This document shows, in pieces, positions 1-10,688 of a DNA stretch of 64,000 bases. Each line of letters opens with the position of its first letter. Positions within the stretch are counted from its first letter, which is position 1. The translations under genes and the position numbers were made by a program. Below the pieces are notes generated by a model. That model saw nothing but the letters and a program-made list of their open reading frames with translations, made no database searches and was not told the origin of the DNA. Where the stretch lies: the NCBI GenBank assembly GCA_027596075.1, contig JADGJC010000057.1:108979-172978 (forward strand), given 5' to 3'. The DNA comes from Rhizophlyctis rosea. Lineage: Eukaryota > Chytridiomycota > Chytridiomycetes > Rhizophlyctidales > Rhizophlyctidaceae.

Positions 1-512
1 ATGTCCGATTCGGAGGCCCAGAGTTCCAATGTATTTGGGGTCTGCGGCATCATGAAAATAAGAATTCATGGTGGTTAGGACTCGTCGGATGAGCTCAAAA
101 TGCTCACGTGCACACAAGGACATACATTTGTTCCGCTCGCGCTGCTTCTTCGTGTAACCAATTTGCCCGGTACGCTTTCGAATTGCTTTAGTTTGAAAGG
201 TGGCGATGGCGGTCTTGACTCTTCCTGGTGTATGCACAAGACAAGTCAGCTGGCCAGCGATAAGTGATGCCTCTTCTTCCTTTGCTATCACCTCTTTCCT
301 TATCCGAGCAGCCTTTTCCATCTCCTTTACCCGCATCTTATTCGCCTTTGCATGGTCTTTGGGCACTCCCCCTCTGCGTGTTATGTCGTCCCTACGGGAT
401 CAGCCAGACATGGAGGTGAGCCAGGTATCCTTGGCAGAGGTGGCAAGAAAGATGACGCGTACCGTAAGCCTCTACTTGGGTGTAACAGCATTCCTACTGC
501 TGTACCCGCCAT
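1..512 (-). CDS. Unknown basic coiled-coil protein, partial (3' end outside window)
   Basis: Three exons can be joined in phase: 512-463, 373-126 and 41-1, running off the left edge. The product starts MAGTAVGMLL and soon becomes a charged helix rich in Lys, Arg and Glu (KMRVKEMEKAARIRKE) followed by a basic segment. The 84-nt intron 125-42 has a GTATGT donor, a CTAAC branch-like site and a GCAG acceptor, yet is a multiple of three and has no stop, so an unspliced form would also be read through. The KDH...N...R...E pattern faintly recalls enkurin-type microtubule proteins, but this is too weak to name it. I do not recognise the family. The start is the first ATG that splices in phase. Confidence 0.5.
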
Positions 513-1116
513 GTGGCGTTGGTGTGTCTTGCGTGCTTCCATGCGGGCTGTATAGCGTGTCAAAGGTGAGGTTGAGAAATTGGGGAAGATGGGGAGTTTG
601 CAACAGACGACCAATTTTCAAACAGCAATCGATGTGTGGATGTCCAGAGTACCGCGTCCAGTTATTTCGGACTTCACAAGCCACAACGGGTACCGGACTG
701 TTCCGACACGACCACTCTCTTCTCCCTTGACTTTTATCCCCCGTTCTCCGTCCCATCTGACCACAGGAGAACAGAACAATCCCCTATCAAACATTTAGAG
801 TATAACTGGACTGCTCACTGGCTGGCTGTCAACAAAAAGGTATGATGCTGCTTGCCTCGTCTCTTGAGCGGATAATCTGAGGCCGCGTGTGTCTGAGTTG
901 TATTCTCAATAAGTCCCAATCCCTGCCTGGAGACTTGAAATGCGTCCGAGTTGGCAGCCCGCTCTCCTGAGATGTGACTGACCTCTGGCTGATCTTGATC
1001 TTCCTTATATAAGTGAAAACACTCACAATTCACCAGGGGACGTTGTAGGCCTACTGCAAGAATAAACGGCTTGAAGCGAGCGGCAGCACATTCACATACG
1101 GACCATATGCTGATTC

Positions 1117-1124
1117 TGACGTCA
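1117..1124. promoter_or_regulatory. CRE-type bZIP site TGACGTCA
   Basis: A perfect CRE palindrome. A second site, TTACGTCA, lies at 1157-1164. Both lie upstream of the TATA element at 1231, as in a bZIP-regulated promoter. Binding is inferred from the sequence only. Confidence 0.4.
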
Positions 1125-1230
1125 TCGACCAGTACTTTTATGGGCCCCTACTTTCATTACGTCAGTCCACTCAGCAGTGCCATGTGAAAGTAAACAAACC
1201 AACAGATCGCCGCCCATTCATGAAAACTTC

Positions 1231-1238
1231 TATATATA
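1231..1238 (+). promoter_or_regulatory. TATA box of a possible non-coding unit
   Basis: TATATATA, followed about 30 nt later by a pyrimidine-rich stretch that could hold the start site. No convincing coding frame follows. Confidence 0.35.
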
Positions 1239-1457
1239 CCGATGGGTTGCTGCTTTTCATTGCTCAACATCTTTCCCCCCCTTTCACATTCTGCACTCCC
1301 ACGAAGCAAGCTTGGATAAAGGACTGGGTATGTTTCTACTTTGTGACGATTATCCATCCATCAAAACAACATTATAATAACTTACACACGCATTCCTTGT
1401 TCGCAGATGCGGCATTTTCAGGTTCATACCGCCCTCGATATTACGTCTTGCCGTGAA

Positions 1458-1542
1458 ACTTAGCGTGGGCCACTGGCATCCACGCGAAGGGGGAGAGCCG
1501 GGCCCATATGAGGCTTGCCTCTTTGGGAGAGCCGGACTCCTG
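1458..1542. repeat. 85-bp direct repeat, copy 1
   Basis: Matches copy 2 (1661-1745) over 85 bp with no gaps and six differences, all transitions. It contains a perfect hairpin GAGGC-TT-GCCTC and a second short stem, GCGTGG paired with CCACGC. The matching peptide frames on the minus strand differ mostly at amino-acid-changing positions, so the repeat is not conserved as protein. Confidence 0.85.
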
Positions 1543-1660
1543 ATCGGTGAGGTACGAGGGTAAGGTGCGAAGTCAATGATGTCGAGTTTTTTTGGTAGAT
1601 TCCCTCTGCAGTGAGGACAAATATCGGGCTTCCGACCCTACCCAGGGGACGCCCACCACA

Positions 1661-1745
1661 ACTTAGCATGGGCCACTGGTATCCACGCGAAGGGGGAGAG
1701 CTGGGCCCATATAAGGCTTGCCTTTTTGGGGGAGCCGGACTCCTG
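1661..1745. repeat. 85-bp direct repeat, copy 2
   Basis: Second copy, offset 203 bp from the first. The hairpin reads AAGGC-TT-GCCTT here: both sides changed together and pairing is kept. The other short stem keeps pairing as G-U only if read from the minus strand. Confidence 0.85.
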
Positions 1746-2457
1746 TGGTGGGTGATGGGGAACGGAAGAGGTCTGGTGGGCGTCTGAGCGGGAGGCGAAA
1801 CGAACGGGACGAGTGGGGTGATCTGGTGGAGGGACTGGGTGGGGTGATGGGGAGAGTCAAGGTAACTTGTCCATTAGCGATTCGTCTTTACTAATACGGG
1901 CCTCGAATAACCGCCACCTCCCCGTGGTGAGGCCTGGGTGGGAAGCTTCGCCGCTTTCTGGCGAGGAGCGGTCTTCTTTCCAGATGTCTTTCTTTCCACA
2001 GAGGCCGCAAGATATGGCGTAATGATAGTATCAGTTCCTCATCATGCAATATAATATAAAACACTGTTTGTTGTCAAACTTCCGTGTTGCCGTGAATGGT
2101 CAAGAGATTGTAAAATGCTTTTGGAGTGAAATTCAGGAAGAAATGTGTGCGACAAAACCTTTTGTCATTGCGTAGCTGGGACGGTGGTTGGGTTTGGGTT
2201 TATAGAGCCCGCTTGTCCCCTGCAGGCATGCCACTCTTTGCTTTCCTGGGAAGTGGTAAAGATCCCAACTGTTGACGATTTCATCCTACTCAAAAAACTG
2301 AAGCCAAGGGCAGTATGCTGGCAGTGCGCCAAAGAGCAGATCGCACTTGAGACTTTGGGAAAAGGCGGTACTGAACGTTGGTTCGCTTGCTTTTCTCCAG
2401 ACGAGGGTATCATTTATGTATGTACAGGGAAGGAAGACTTCTCATAACCCATCCATA

Positions 2458-3942
2458 TCAATCTCTGATTCTGATATCTGATTTGCACAACCCCAATACC
2501 GTCCGGCAAAGCTTCCTAAGTTCTACCCCTAATTCGAAATGTTTCCAACTACCGGACGCCATGTGAACTAGTCGTGCATCCGGGTGCGAGATCAGTTTCG
2601 ATCCCATGTTGCCGTATCCTTTTGGACGTCCTGGACTGTGTTGAGGAAAGCATACCAATCAGTCGACACTTATATAACATTCCATAGCGAAACCCTCAGC
2701 TATTGGCGGAACTCACCTAAAACCCGTTATAGGTAATACCAAAACGTCTCTGAACCCTTTGCTCCTTCCCCCATCCTCCAACCCACTGAACGCATTCCAT
2801 CTCGCTCCCCCCTCTTTGATGTAGTCGACTACCACATCCGTCAACCTGTAGGGTCCAGTGACTTCCAGAGGATCCCATTCTGGCCCCACCTTCTTCCCCC
2901 TTGCATGCCCCGTACTAACTGACCTCTCTCTTTCGAGCAAGGCTTCAGCCGCGGCAGCAATGCTGTTCAACATAGTATCTAAAGTTGGATGAGACGCCCG
3001 CCCCGCGAAAGCCCAGTTCAATAACTCCAAAGAATGTGCATAGCCCATCCGCCAGTATCTGTCCCCTCCCTCCGGCGTATCGCACTCGATCCCAACAATC
3101 AGTCCAATGGACTGATCGGGATAATACACCGTTCCTTGATGAGGGTCCTTCCACGACGTTAAATCCTCGGGACCAACCCATGTTGACGGATGACGCAACG
3201 GCCGAGTATCGGCATCAGCATAGATTCCTCCAAACGCATGAACCGTGAAGATGCGGAATGTGTCAGCTTTCAGGACCGGGACTGGCAGGCGGCTATATAC
3301 GGGATGCAGCTTAGGCCGCAACAATTCGACAGCCTGATCCATCCCTTCATCGTCCCACATGAAGTACGCAACATGTGTTTGCTTTTCACCATGTTCCGCC
3401 CACCGTCCTACGCATCCAGCAATCCATGATGAAACTCCTTCGACCACGTTATCAGGCCAGTTCCTCACGTCAGTGGTTTTGTACGTTTGATGAAGAATGA
3501 GAGGTATGGAGGTGTGGGATACATTTCTGTTGGCGTCGAGGGAGGCGAGGCGGGAAGCGAGGCGGGCAGCGTCGACGATATTGGCTGGAGTTGTCGTCAA
3601 ATCTGCTGGTAAGGAAGTGGCAGAGGCTGACCATGATGGTGGGATGTACCACTCTATGCAAAACAACGGAAGCATAGGTAAGATAATGTGCACCAACTGC
3701 CACAGGCCAGTCCATTTGTTTATCTCCAACGTACTTCCGCCAGCTCCCGCTCCTCCTTGCAAAACGGTGTCGAATGTGGTCCTCAAGTCGTCGCGCAGAG
3801 CAGCTTTTGATCCATCGTCTCGTGTTGCGCCATAGGAATATAGTGTGAAGGCAACGACTATGAGGGCAAGAAAAGCGACAGACAGCCGCCGAACGGAGGA
3901 CGGCCGTGGGATGTTGGAGCGGCGCTTCGTGGTGGTAAACAT
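2458..3942 (-). CDS. GT32 family glycosyltransferase (Och1/Sur1-like), type II membrane protein
   Basis: Two exons, 3942-2717 and 2635-2458, give 467 residues. A short basic tail and a hydrophobic anchor at about residues 19-37 fit a Golgi type II enzyme; a second hydrophobic stretch lies at 84-101. GT32 marks are IPLILHQTYK (about 146-155), KADTFRI (225-231) and the DXD metal site YADADTRP (about 241-248). Exon 2 supplies the usual GT32 ending, FSPG...NMGSK followed by a GSW motif, which is lost if translation stops at the TGA after exon 1. By family it transfers a sugar from a nucleotide donor to a glycan or a sphingolipid; the acceptor cannot be told. The open frame runs further upstream without an ATG that adds a sensible N-terminus, so 3942 is preferred. 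Confidence 0.85.
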
Positions 3943-4373
3943 TGCGAGAAAACCGCGAAAAAGACTGTAGCCCACAGCTGTTGGATGAACGAAGAGTATA
4001 CCCTCTCTGGGTGGCAGGGACGGATATATTGGCGTATTGATGCACGCTATGGCCACTCGTGTGAATTGATGAGGTTGAAGAAAGTTCAAAAAAGACTGAA
4101 GAACACTGTGAATCGCGGTGCTGAGCCCAAGTGGGGCCAAATGAAATGATGCTCTTGCTGATGACGCTGATGTCAGCTCAAATTTCACATTCGTCGCAAT
4201 GTGAAATTTCACGCCGCAATCCCACACACCACGCGATCCTCCTGTGTGCCCAGATATGGTATTTTCAGCACATGACGGATGTGGCCGAGATGTTCTTGAT
4301 GTACAAGGCAACTCCAGAGAATTACAAACGACTTCGAAAATTACATATTTACAATGACACTTCTGCAGACCTA
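3943..4373. other. Intergenic region between GT32 and VPS60
   Basis: 430 bp upstream of the GT32 start and downstream of the VPS60 stop, both genes on the minus strand. It should hold the GT32 promoter. I see no TATA box or small gene. Confidence 0.5.
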
Positions 4374-5550
4374 TTATGCATTCAACTTGACGGGTGCTTG
4401 TGGAAGACCTGTTTCACTCATTAGTGTTGGAAATCATGGATGGACAACGTGTACTTGCGAACATACCAAATTCATCGACCGGTATGGCGCCCTGCAAATG
4501 GCATACATTGACTCAGCGTCGAAATGGACAGATAGGACTCAAAACACAAGCGTCATGTCCCATACCGGCATTGATGGCTCCTGCTCCGTCGCAGGAGCCG
4601 ATGGTTCCGACACGTATGTTGGTTCTTGCAAATATGATGGTGTTTCCTCATCCTCCAATAGCAGCTCATCACCAAGTGCATCCAATTCTGCAGATTCGGT
4701 TAGTTTGAATCTGCGCCAATAGAGGATCAGGTTCCATACCAGCTTCCAGATCGTCTTCATCAATGTCATCCGGTAGCCCGTATGATCTTCCCAGTGTTTC
4801 CTGAATATCATTCGCCTGTTCCATCAAGTCCTCCATCTCATCCTGCACTCTCTAAGATTTTTGATGATAAAATAAGTTATAGATTGAAAACGCGACCAAG
4901 ACCGATGCCCTTCTCACCTCAATTTTGTCGATGTTGATTTTCTTATATTGCGTTTTCATTTCTTTGTTGGCCATCTTCATCGCGTCAACTGTGACCAATG
5001 TGTTCTTCAAATTCTCCGTTGTCATGGCGGCTGACAAACTTGCGCGTTAGACCATATTCATCAACCACGCGCAACATCATTGTGCTTACCTTGTTCCATG
5101 TTGAACGACTGCTGCATTAGCTGATCCCGCTGTCCCTCGTAGCTGGTACAGGTCAGCTTCCATATCACTGATGCTAGCAATTCCACTTTACAATGACTTA
5201 CAGCTTCTTCTGTTTCAGCACCCGCATCGCCTTCTGCTTCACTGCATTCTGATGTGCAAGGTTTTGCATTACTTGAACCGCCATGGGAAAATCGTCGACA
5301 GGCCGGGTTACTCACTTTTGCTGGTCCTTCTCGCATCTTCTTCATTTGATCTTTGTACTTGATCAGCTCTGCATCCAATTTTTTGATTTTGACTTCCACA
5401 TTGTCGGCTCGACCATCCGTCTGTCATATTCATGAGCCATGGGAAGTAGCATCGCGTAAACATAGAACTTCACGGACATACCGAGTTGATAGCGTCCACG
5501 ATTGTGGGCTTCGGCCCCTTTGGCTTTGCGGTACCGAATAAGCGGTTCAT
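4374..5550 (-). CDS. VPS60: ESCRT-III subunit Vps60/CHMP5
   Basis: Nine exons join in phase: 5550-5482, 5420-5316, 5248-5202, 5142-5090, 5030-4918, 4842-4740, 4687-4566, 4491-4467 and 4408-4374. They give 223 residues, matching the usual ~220. The product is collinear with CHMP5: MNRLFG start, [35 protein letters not shown], then acidic [10 protein letters not shown] and a C-terminal VDEFGLPQ motif. Known role: a Snf7-fold ESCRT-III protein acting late in multivesicular body sorting with Vta1/LIP5. One exon is only 25 nt and one intron only 52 nt. It lies head-to-head with the Pof1-like gene. Confidence 0.93.
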
Positions 5551-5917
5551 TTTTAATCGCCCTTACTTCTCCAGAGAGCGAAAGACTGCGATAAATATTT
5601 GAGTTCCCAATTGCAGAGACGCGAAGACCGAACACTGTCGTACTGGTTAAGCAATATGAGATAGTTTCGAAGAAGAAAAGTCGCGGACGGCAAGGATTGT
5701 CAGAAAACTTGGTACGGGCTTGTTGAAAAACGGGCAGTGTAAAGTGAATGACCCTTCAAATTGTCCCGAATACTCCAAGATGGTTGACGTGGGAAGGAAG
5801 TGAGGGAAAGAAGTTCTAGCAATTTGCCAAGCTCGCGTCTCTCAGCCCTAAGGCCTGCCTGGGTCACTGCAATCTTGGCGTGTCATGGCACGTGATTTGT
5901 TAGTAAATAATTGGTGC
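5551..5917. other. Intergenic region between divergent VPS60 and Pof1-like genes
   Basis: About 370 bp with promoters for both neighbours. Only the TATA box at its right end is clear. Confidence 0.5.
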
Positions 5918-5925
5918 TATAAATA
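5918..5925 (+). promoter_or_regulatory. TATA box of the Pof1-like gene
   Basis: TATAAATA only 7 nt before the first in-frame ATG (5932). If transcription starts the usual ~30 nt downstream, that ATG is not in the mRNA and the next ATG at 6022 is used. Confidence 0.5.
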
Positions 5926-6021
5926 GGTTGTATGCGAGCCAACGCGTCCACCGTCTCCAATTTCATCTCTCTGCGCGGAGTAGCAGACCCGTCTGAGCGT
6001 AGCAGTGGTACCTTAGGAGAG

Positions 6022-6930
6022 ATGGCCTCCCGCTCAGAGCTTATCGCTCGCCTTGTCGCATCGTGGTCCTCACAAGCCCAGCAAGCGTATGCCGCGTCCG
6101 TCCTTTTGACCCACGTTCCATCCACCTCACCAACCTTCCTACCACCAAAGTCGACCTCGGAACCCCGGAACGTGCTTGTCCTTGACTCGTCCTTTAACCC
6201 ACCCACCCAAGCGCACCTATCTCTGGTGGAGCTGTCGCTGAAAAGTTCACGCCAAAATTTTGACCTGGCAGTCTTTTCCTTTTCCACCGCCAACGCAGAC
6301 AAGACCTTCCAACAGTCGGCCCTCTCCACTCGACTGCTGGCTATCTCCCACTTGGCCGACACCTTCTCCTCCCGCAACCCGACTATTCCTACCCAGAGCT
6401 TACTCATATCCCAGCCATACTTCTTGGACAAATCAAAAGCCCTTCATACCTACTTTGAGAGCACGTACGGACGAGACGTTCCTTTCCACCTCTACTTCAT
6501 ACTGGGATATGACACCCTTATACGCTTCTTCGATCCCAAATATTACACAACCGTGGATATGGAAGCGGAAATGAGCCGCTTTTTCGCTCGGGATTGGATC
6601 ATTTGCGCCAATCGCGTAATGTCACCAGCATCGTCTGGGGTTTCAGTAGACTCAGTGGACGAGCAGGAGAAGAAGCTGGCTCAGTTCATGACCGAATCGC
6701 CAGCAGCTTCTCTTCTGAACAAGTTCAAGGATAAGATTCTCTTCCTACCGGAATGGCTCAACTCGTCGGTAGCCTCCATATCGAGCACGCTGGCTAGGAC
6801 GGTACTGAAAGATTATTGGGCAGCTAAAAAGGAGGGTCGAGATGTTGGGGAGTTGGCGGCTAGATTGCAAGAGCTAATCCCGGAGTCTATTTTGGAGATG
6901 ATATCGAGGGAACAGTTGTACAAAGAATAG
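6022..6930 (+). CDS. Pof1-like nucleotidyltransferase (NMNAT/cytidylyltransferase fold)
   Basis: Single exon. From the ATG at 6022 it encodes 302 residues; an upstream in-frame ATG at 5932 would add 30, but it sits directly behind a TATA box, so 6022 is preferred. The N-terminal half carries LVLDSSFNPPTQAHL, the (S/T)FNPPTxAHL form of the HxGH-type nucleotide-binding site. The C-terminal part has ISSTLAR, resembling the ISSTxxR motif of nucleotidyltransferases. Between them, ILGYDTLIRFFDPKYY fits the fungal Pof1 group, which is linked to NAD-type nucleotide transfer and ATPase activity. True substrate is unknown. Divergent from VPS60. Confidence 0.8.
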   Translation: MASRSELIARLVASWSSQAQQAYAASVLLTHVPSTSPTFLPPKSTSEPRNVLVLDSSFNPPTQAHLSLVELSLKSSRQNFDLAVFSFSTANADKTFQQSALSTRLLAISHLADTFSSRNPTIPTQSLLISQPYFLDKSKALHTYFESTYGRDVPFHLYFILGYDTLIRFFDPKYYTTVDMEAEMSRFFARDWIICANRVMSPASSGVSVDSVDEQEKKLAQFMTESPAASLLNKFKDKILFLPEWLNSSVASISSTLARTVLKDYWAAKKEGRDVGELAARLQELIPESILEMISREQLYKE

Positions 6931-7271
6931 ATTTGTATCGTCACCGCTGGAAATAGAAACCAAAACCTGAGTGTGCATCATCGGGCGAGTCTACGATGCA
7001 GCCCAGTTTTGGATGCTGCACGCGCATCGCAGGGCAATTTAGATGTGTTGCGCACACTGGTGAGCTCAGTCTCATGATTCGCATCCCGGAGAGGGCATAC
7101 ACATTCGCAGTGAAGGGAGTTAGTAACTTAGTATAAGATTCGATCCAGAAAAGTAACGCAAAAACAAGCGATGATATCTAGATATCGATAAATCAATCTA
7201 TTTAATGACTACATACATATGTTTGTACAAGCATGTTGCGGATCGGCCATGCGGAATTTCCCAACAAATAT
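6931..7271. other. Convergent 3' region, Pof1-like / transaldolase
   Basis: 340 bp between two stop codons. AT-rich toward its right end. No gene seen. Confidence 0.5.
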
Positions 7272-8564
7272 TTAAGCGGAGATCTTAGCACGAAGTTGGT
7301 CCTCGAGCTTCTTGCCGTCCTTGCCGAAGTTGCGGATACCCTCGGACAACTTCTCAGTGGCCTGTCATAATAGATGCGTGAGTAAGAATGATCACCCCAA
7401 TACAGATTCAAGAGGCAGCATTACCATGGCATCCTCGTTCAACTCCCAGCGGAAAGCCTTCTCATCCAAGGAGATCTTGGGGAGGTCGAGGTTCTTGGCC
7501 TTGTCGGCCTCGAGGCGGGGGTGAAGTTCCTTCTGGCTGTTGTGGAGCTCCTCAAGGAGACCAGGGGAGATGGTAAGGAAGTCGCAACCGGTCAATTCCT
7601 CAATCTCGCCAGTGTTACGGAAAGAAGCACCCATGACGATGGTCTTGTAGCCGTAGCGCTTGTAGTAGTTGTAGATCTTTTGGACGGATTGGACACCAGG
7701 GTCCTCGGCACCAGTGTAGGTCTGACCGGTGCTCTTCTTGTACCAGTCAAGAATACGACCGACGAAGGGGGAGATGAGGGTAACGTTGGCTTCAGCGCAG
7801 GCAACAGCTTGGCTGAAACTGAAGAGGAGGGTAAGGTTGCAGTGGATTTGCAATTCGGATTCCAAGTACTTGGCGGCTTGAATGCCTTCCCAAGTGGACG
7901 CGAGCTTGATGAGAATGCGGTCCTTGTGGATGCCAGCCTCATCGTACAAAGCGATGATACGCTTGGCCTTCTCGATGGAGGCCTCCTTGTCGAAGGAGAG
8001 GCGAGCGTCAACCTCAGTGGACACACGGCCGGGGATGAGCTTGAGGATCTCAACACCGAAGTTCACGAGCTGGAAACATCATGCATGTCAATGTTCAATT
8101 CGTTTTAAAAGATCACTAACTATATACTGCACTTACCAACTTGTCGAAAGCCCAGTCGAGCTGGTTCTCAGCGGAACTGAAAGATCGAGCAAATCATTAA
8201 TTATCGACACTCCATCAATCTACCATTGATGAATGGACACTCACCCGCCCTTTTTCTTTCCGTATTCGATGGCGCTGTCGATGAGGTGAGCGTATTGGGG
8301 CTTCTGGGTAGCAGCGAGGATGAGGGAGGGGTTGGTGGTGGCATCCTGGGGCTTGTACTTGGCAATAGCTATAATGAGAGTGATATGAGTCATCATGGCC
8401 TCGCAGAACGCTGACTGGGATTGTTTACATACACTCGAAGTCACCAGTGTCAGCGACGACGGTGGTGTACCTGATATTCAGACGAAATGTTAGATCAGTC
8501 AACCTCATCACCACCACTCGCACCACCACACGTACTTCTTCAAGGATTCCAAAGCAGTGGTCAT
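7272..8564 (-). CDS. TAL1: Transaldolase
   Basis: Six exons (8564-8536, 8470-8433, 8368-8245, 8176-8137, 8069-7425, 7361-7272) give 321 residues, normal for class I transaldolase. It starts [10 protein letters not shown] and contains [20 protein letters not shown] split over exons 2-3. The Schiff-base region [12 protein letters not shown] follows, with the catalytic Lys, then [17 protein letters not shown] and FVGRILDWY. It moves a dihydroxyacetone unit between sugar phosphates in the non-oxidative pentose phosphate pathway, in the cytosol. Codon use in the large exon is strongly biased, as expected of an abundant enzyme. The long open frames on the opposite strand are shadows of this bias. 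Head-to-head with TMEM231. Confidence 0.96.
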
Positions 8565-9117
8565 GTTGAGGGACTCGACGGTTGTAAGATGAGAAGTTGT
8601 GGGGTAGCGATGAGGAATTTCGAGGAGAGGAGACCTTTTTACTTTTTCCCTGTCAAGTTGTGCTATTTTTCGGGACCTGGGAGACTTGCACTCTGGAAAC
8701 GTCCGTTCTGCGGGCCAGCGACGCTGTTCCCACGGGCGACAGGCTGCGCCACCGGCTTCTCGGCCCGAGCCACGGCCCCAAAACGATGGGGGACCTTGAG
8801 TGGAACACAAATGACGCGTCTGTTTATTGGTCTGATTTGATCAACGTTTTTGCTGATAGAGTTGATAGCCTTGATAGCCGCGTTGGATCACGTAAGCATT
8901 GAACACAAAACCGCACACCATCTTTGATTAGGCGCGAGGGTTTACACCAGTTACCCCAGGGTCTCCGTCACTTTCTTCCCATCATTTTGTTGCTACTGTT
9001 AGTACAGCCTGAAGCGGGGTCACCGACATTGCATATTCAACCTTTCCTGCCTTTTTTTTCTCAAAACTCGCACGGCCGCCCGTCATCTAGACCAAGTCCA
9101 CTCACTCCATTTACCCC
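8565..9117. other. Intergenic region between divergent TAL1 and TMEM231
   Basis: 550 bp, shared upstream region. No clear TATA box or further gene seen. Confidence 0.5.
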
Positions 9118-10436
9118 ATGATACCCGTATATTCCACACCATATGCACAACGATTTCAAGCACCTATTTTCTCCCTCGCGACGGCCTCGGCATTGCTGAT
9201 GGCTGCTGCAGCACTCATTCTACCCTTCATCTTTGCATACGCTTCCGGATGTAAGTAGTTCCCGCCGTACCTCGACCATTTGATCGTACAAAAATATCTT
9301 CGGGTGGGCCATATTTTCTCACATCATGCAAAGATATCTAATCACATGCCATTCTCCTCAGCATTTTGGCTCAAAGAACTATCCCTTCGCACGCAACCTT
9401 CTATACTTTACACTCACGACTTTGTGTATATTCTTGAAGGAATTGACATCGGCACCAACAATCCCATCACCATTGCATGGTCAACACATCCTGTTTGGAA
9501 CGCGCTAATGGGTGATCTTGCTCGGGTGGGCAGCATAAAGGTGCGGGGAGAACGCTTGTACACGGAGAAGGGGTTTTGCAACAAATTTGATATGCTTCCT
9601 CTTAACTGATTGAACCGTAAACGCCTTCCGTCAGTCTGCAGAAGTAGATCAGAACAAGGACGGCATCAATGAATATCTGAATTTGCAAGTCAACATTCCA
9701 CTGTTCTCCAATGAGACAATCTCTCGAGCAAGAGTTGGAGTGATGTTCAAATATGATATCATGGTGAGACACTGTCCGACTTACCCCTCAGTGTCTATTC
9801 AACCTAACACACCTATTATTTAGAACCCGCTGCGCATGCAAATGCAGTCTCTGGCAATATATGACTCATCCACGGCTCTCCCTGGGTCCTCATTAGACAT
9901 CATGGGAGACTTGGACATTGTACAGCGGAAGCTGTTGCGTGCCAAATCGGAAAACGTGGAGTATGATACTACGCCCATCAACTTTACGCGGCTAACGGGA
10001 AAGGATGGGATTAGTGGGTGGTGGAAGGGAATGGTTCAAGACTATTACGATAGAGATGGTGAGTGAGAGTGAGTCTTTGGGGCAAACTTCAGCGAACTAA
10101 TTCCATTGGAACTTCGGATTAGTCTATACCACCCTCGCAAATGCCAATCACCTTTGGACCACGGCATCACCCCTACCCCCAGACACACCTCAGACCTTCT
10201 CCCTCAGCTTGCGCATCCGTTACTCACCCACATACATCAACTACCTCCCCTCACCATGGCAAACGCTGAAAAATGGCTGGATTCAATATCTCTCTTACTT
10301 TTTGCTGGTTGGGGCGGGGCTATGGGTCTTGTGGGGTTGGATGGTTACCCGAGGCATCGTGAATACGTGGGTGAAGGCGGATCACGTGCCGATACCGCAG
10401 GGAGGTATTGGGAAGTGTGCAGGATATGTATTTTGA
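9118..10436 (+). CDS. TMEM231: TMEM231-like ciliary transition-zone membrane protein
   Basis: Five exons (9118-9250, 9362-9540, 9635-9763, 9824-10058, 10123-10436) give 329 residues; the human protein is about 316. It is collinear with TMEM231: an N-terminal membrane helix (about 21-42, LMAAAALILPFIFAYASG), then FWLKE. A large lumenal domain has DQNKDGINEYLNLQVNIPL and YDIMNPLRMQMQSLA. A second membrane helix lies near the C-terminus (WIQYLSYFLLVGAGLWVLWG). Known role: with B9D1, B9D2 and MKS1 it forms the MKS module that gates the cilium base. Its presence says the organism builds a flagellum with a transition zone. The last exon is the least conserved part. Confidence 0.88.
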
Positions 10437-10688
10437 GTAGTTGGCAGTGATGTATGTACATATGTAAACAATTGAGTGAAATATACAGACGAATTGCGCA
10501 CATGCTACTAAGTAGTCAGTGATCTTTCAATTACACCCTTACAACTCATTGCACTGCATACCGCAATGGCCATCAAGATCCCTTGTCAAGTTGATCTATT
10601 GCCGGCAATTTGGCATGTATCTAAGGCCGTTCTACGTAGCGGTGTTATATACAGCATTCATCATTGGCCCAACCTCCCGAACCTTACT

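Larger units (their letters stand above)
1262..1745 (+). ncRNA. Possible spliced non-coding transcript
   Basis: Downstream of the CRE and TATA elements there is a consensus-like intron: donor GTATGT at 1328 and acceptor TTCGCAG ending at 1406 (79 nt). The sequence after the acceptor opens only an 18-codon frame starting at 1407, then enters the two structured direct repeats. The inference is a spliced transcript whose body carries the repeats. The transcript ends are guesses, and no expression evidence is available. The repeats could instead be transcribed from the other strand or be plain DNA repeats. Confidence 0.25.
513..2457. other. 1.9-kb region without a convincing protein gene
   Basis: Open frames here are short, many lack an ATG, and none looks like a known family. 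The region holds two CRE-like sites, a TATA box, an intron-like segment (1328-1406) and two 85-bp direct repeats, listed separately. From about 1780 to 1860 the plus strand is rich in G. An open frame at 2145-2447 (plus) has no recognisable domain and abuts the 3' end of the GT32 gene; I do not call it. Confidence 0.5.

Noticed and set aside
1458..1745. RIP-like mutation as the source of repeat differences
   Set aside because: The six transitions fall in mixed dinucleotide contexts and two are paired in a hairpin; six sites are too few to claim RIP.
1458..1860. Minus-strand frames over the direct repeats as protein genes
   Set aside because: Neither has a good start, and the differences between copies mostly change amino acids, so there is no sign of protein conservation.
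7521..8108. 195-codon open frame on the plus strand
   Set aside because: Antisense to the main transaldolase exon; no homology pattern and no ATG-led domain.
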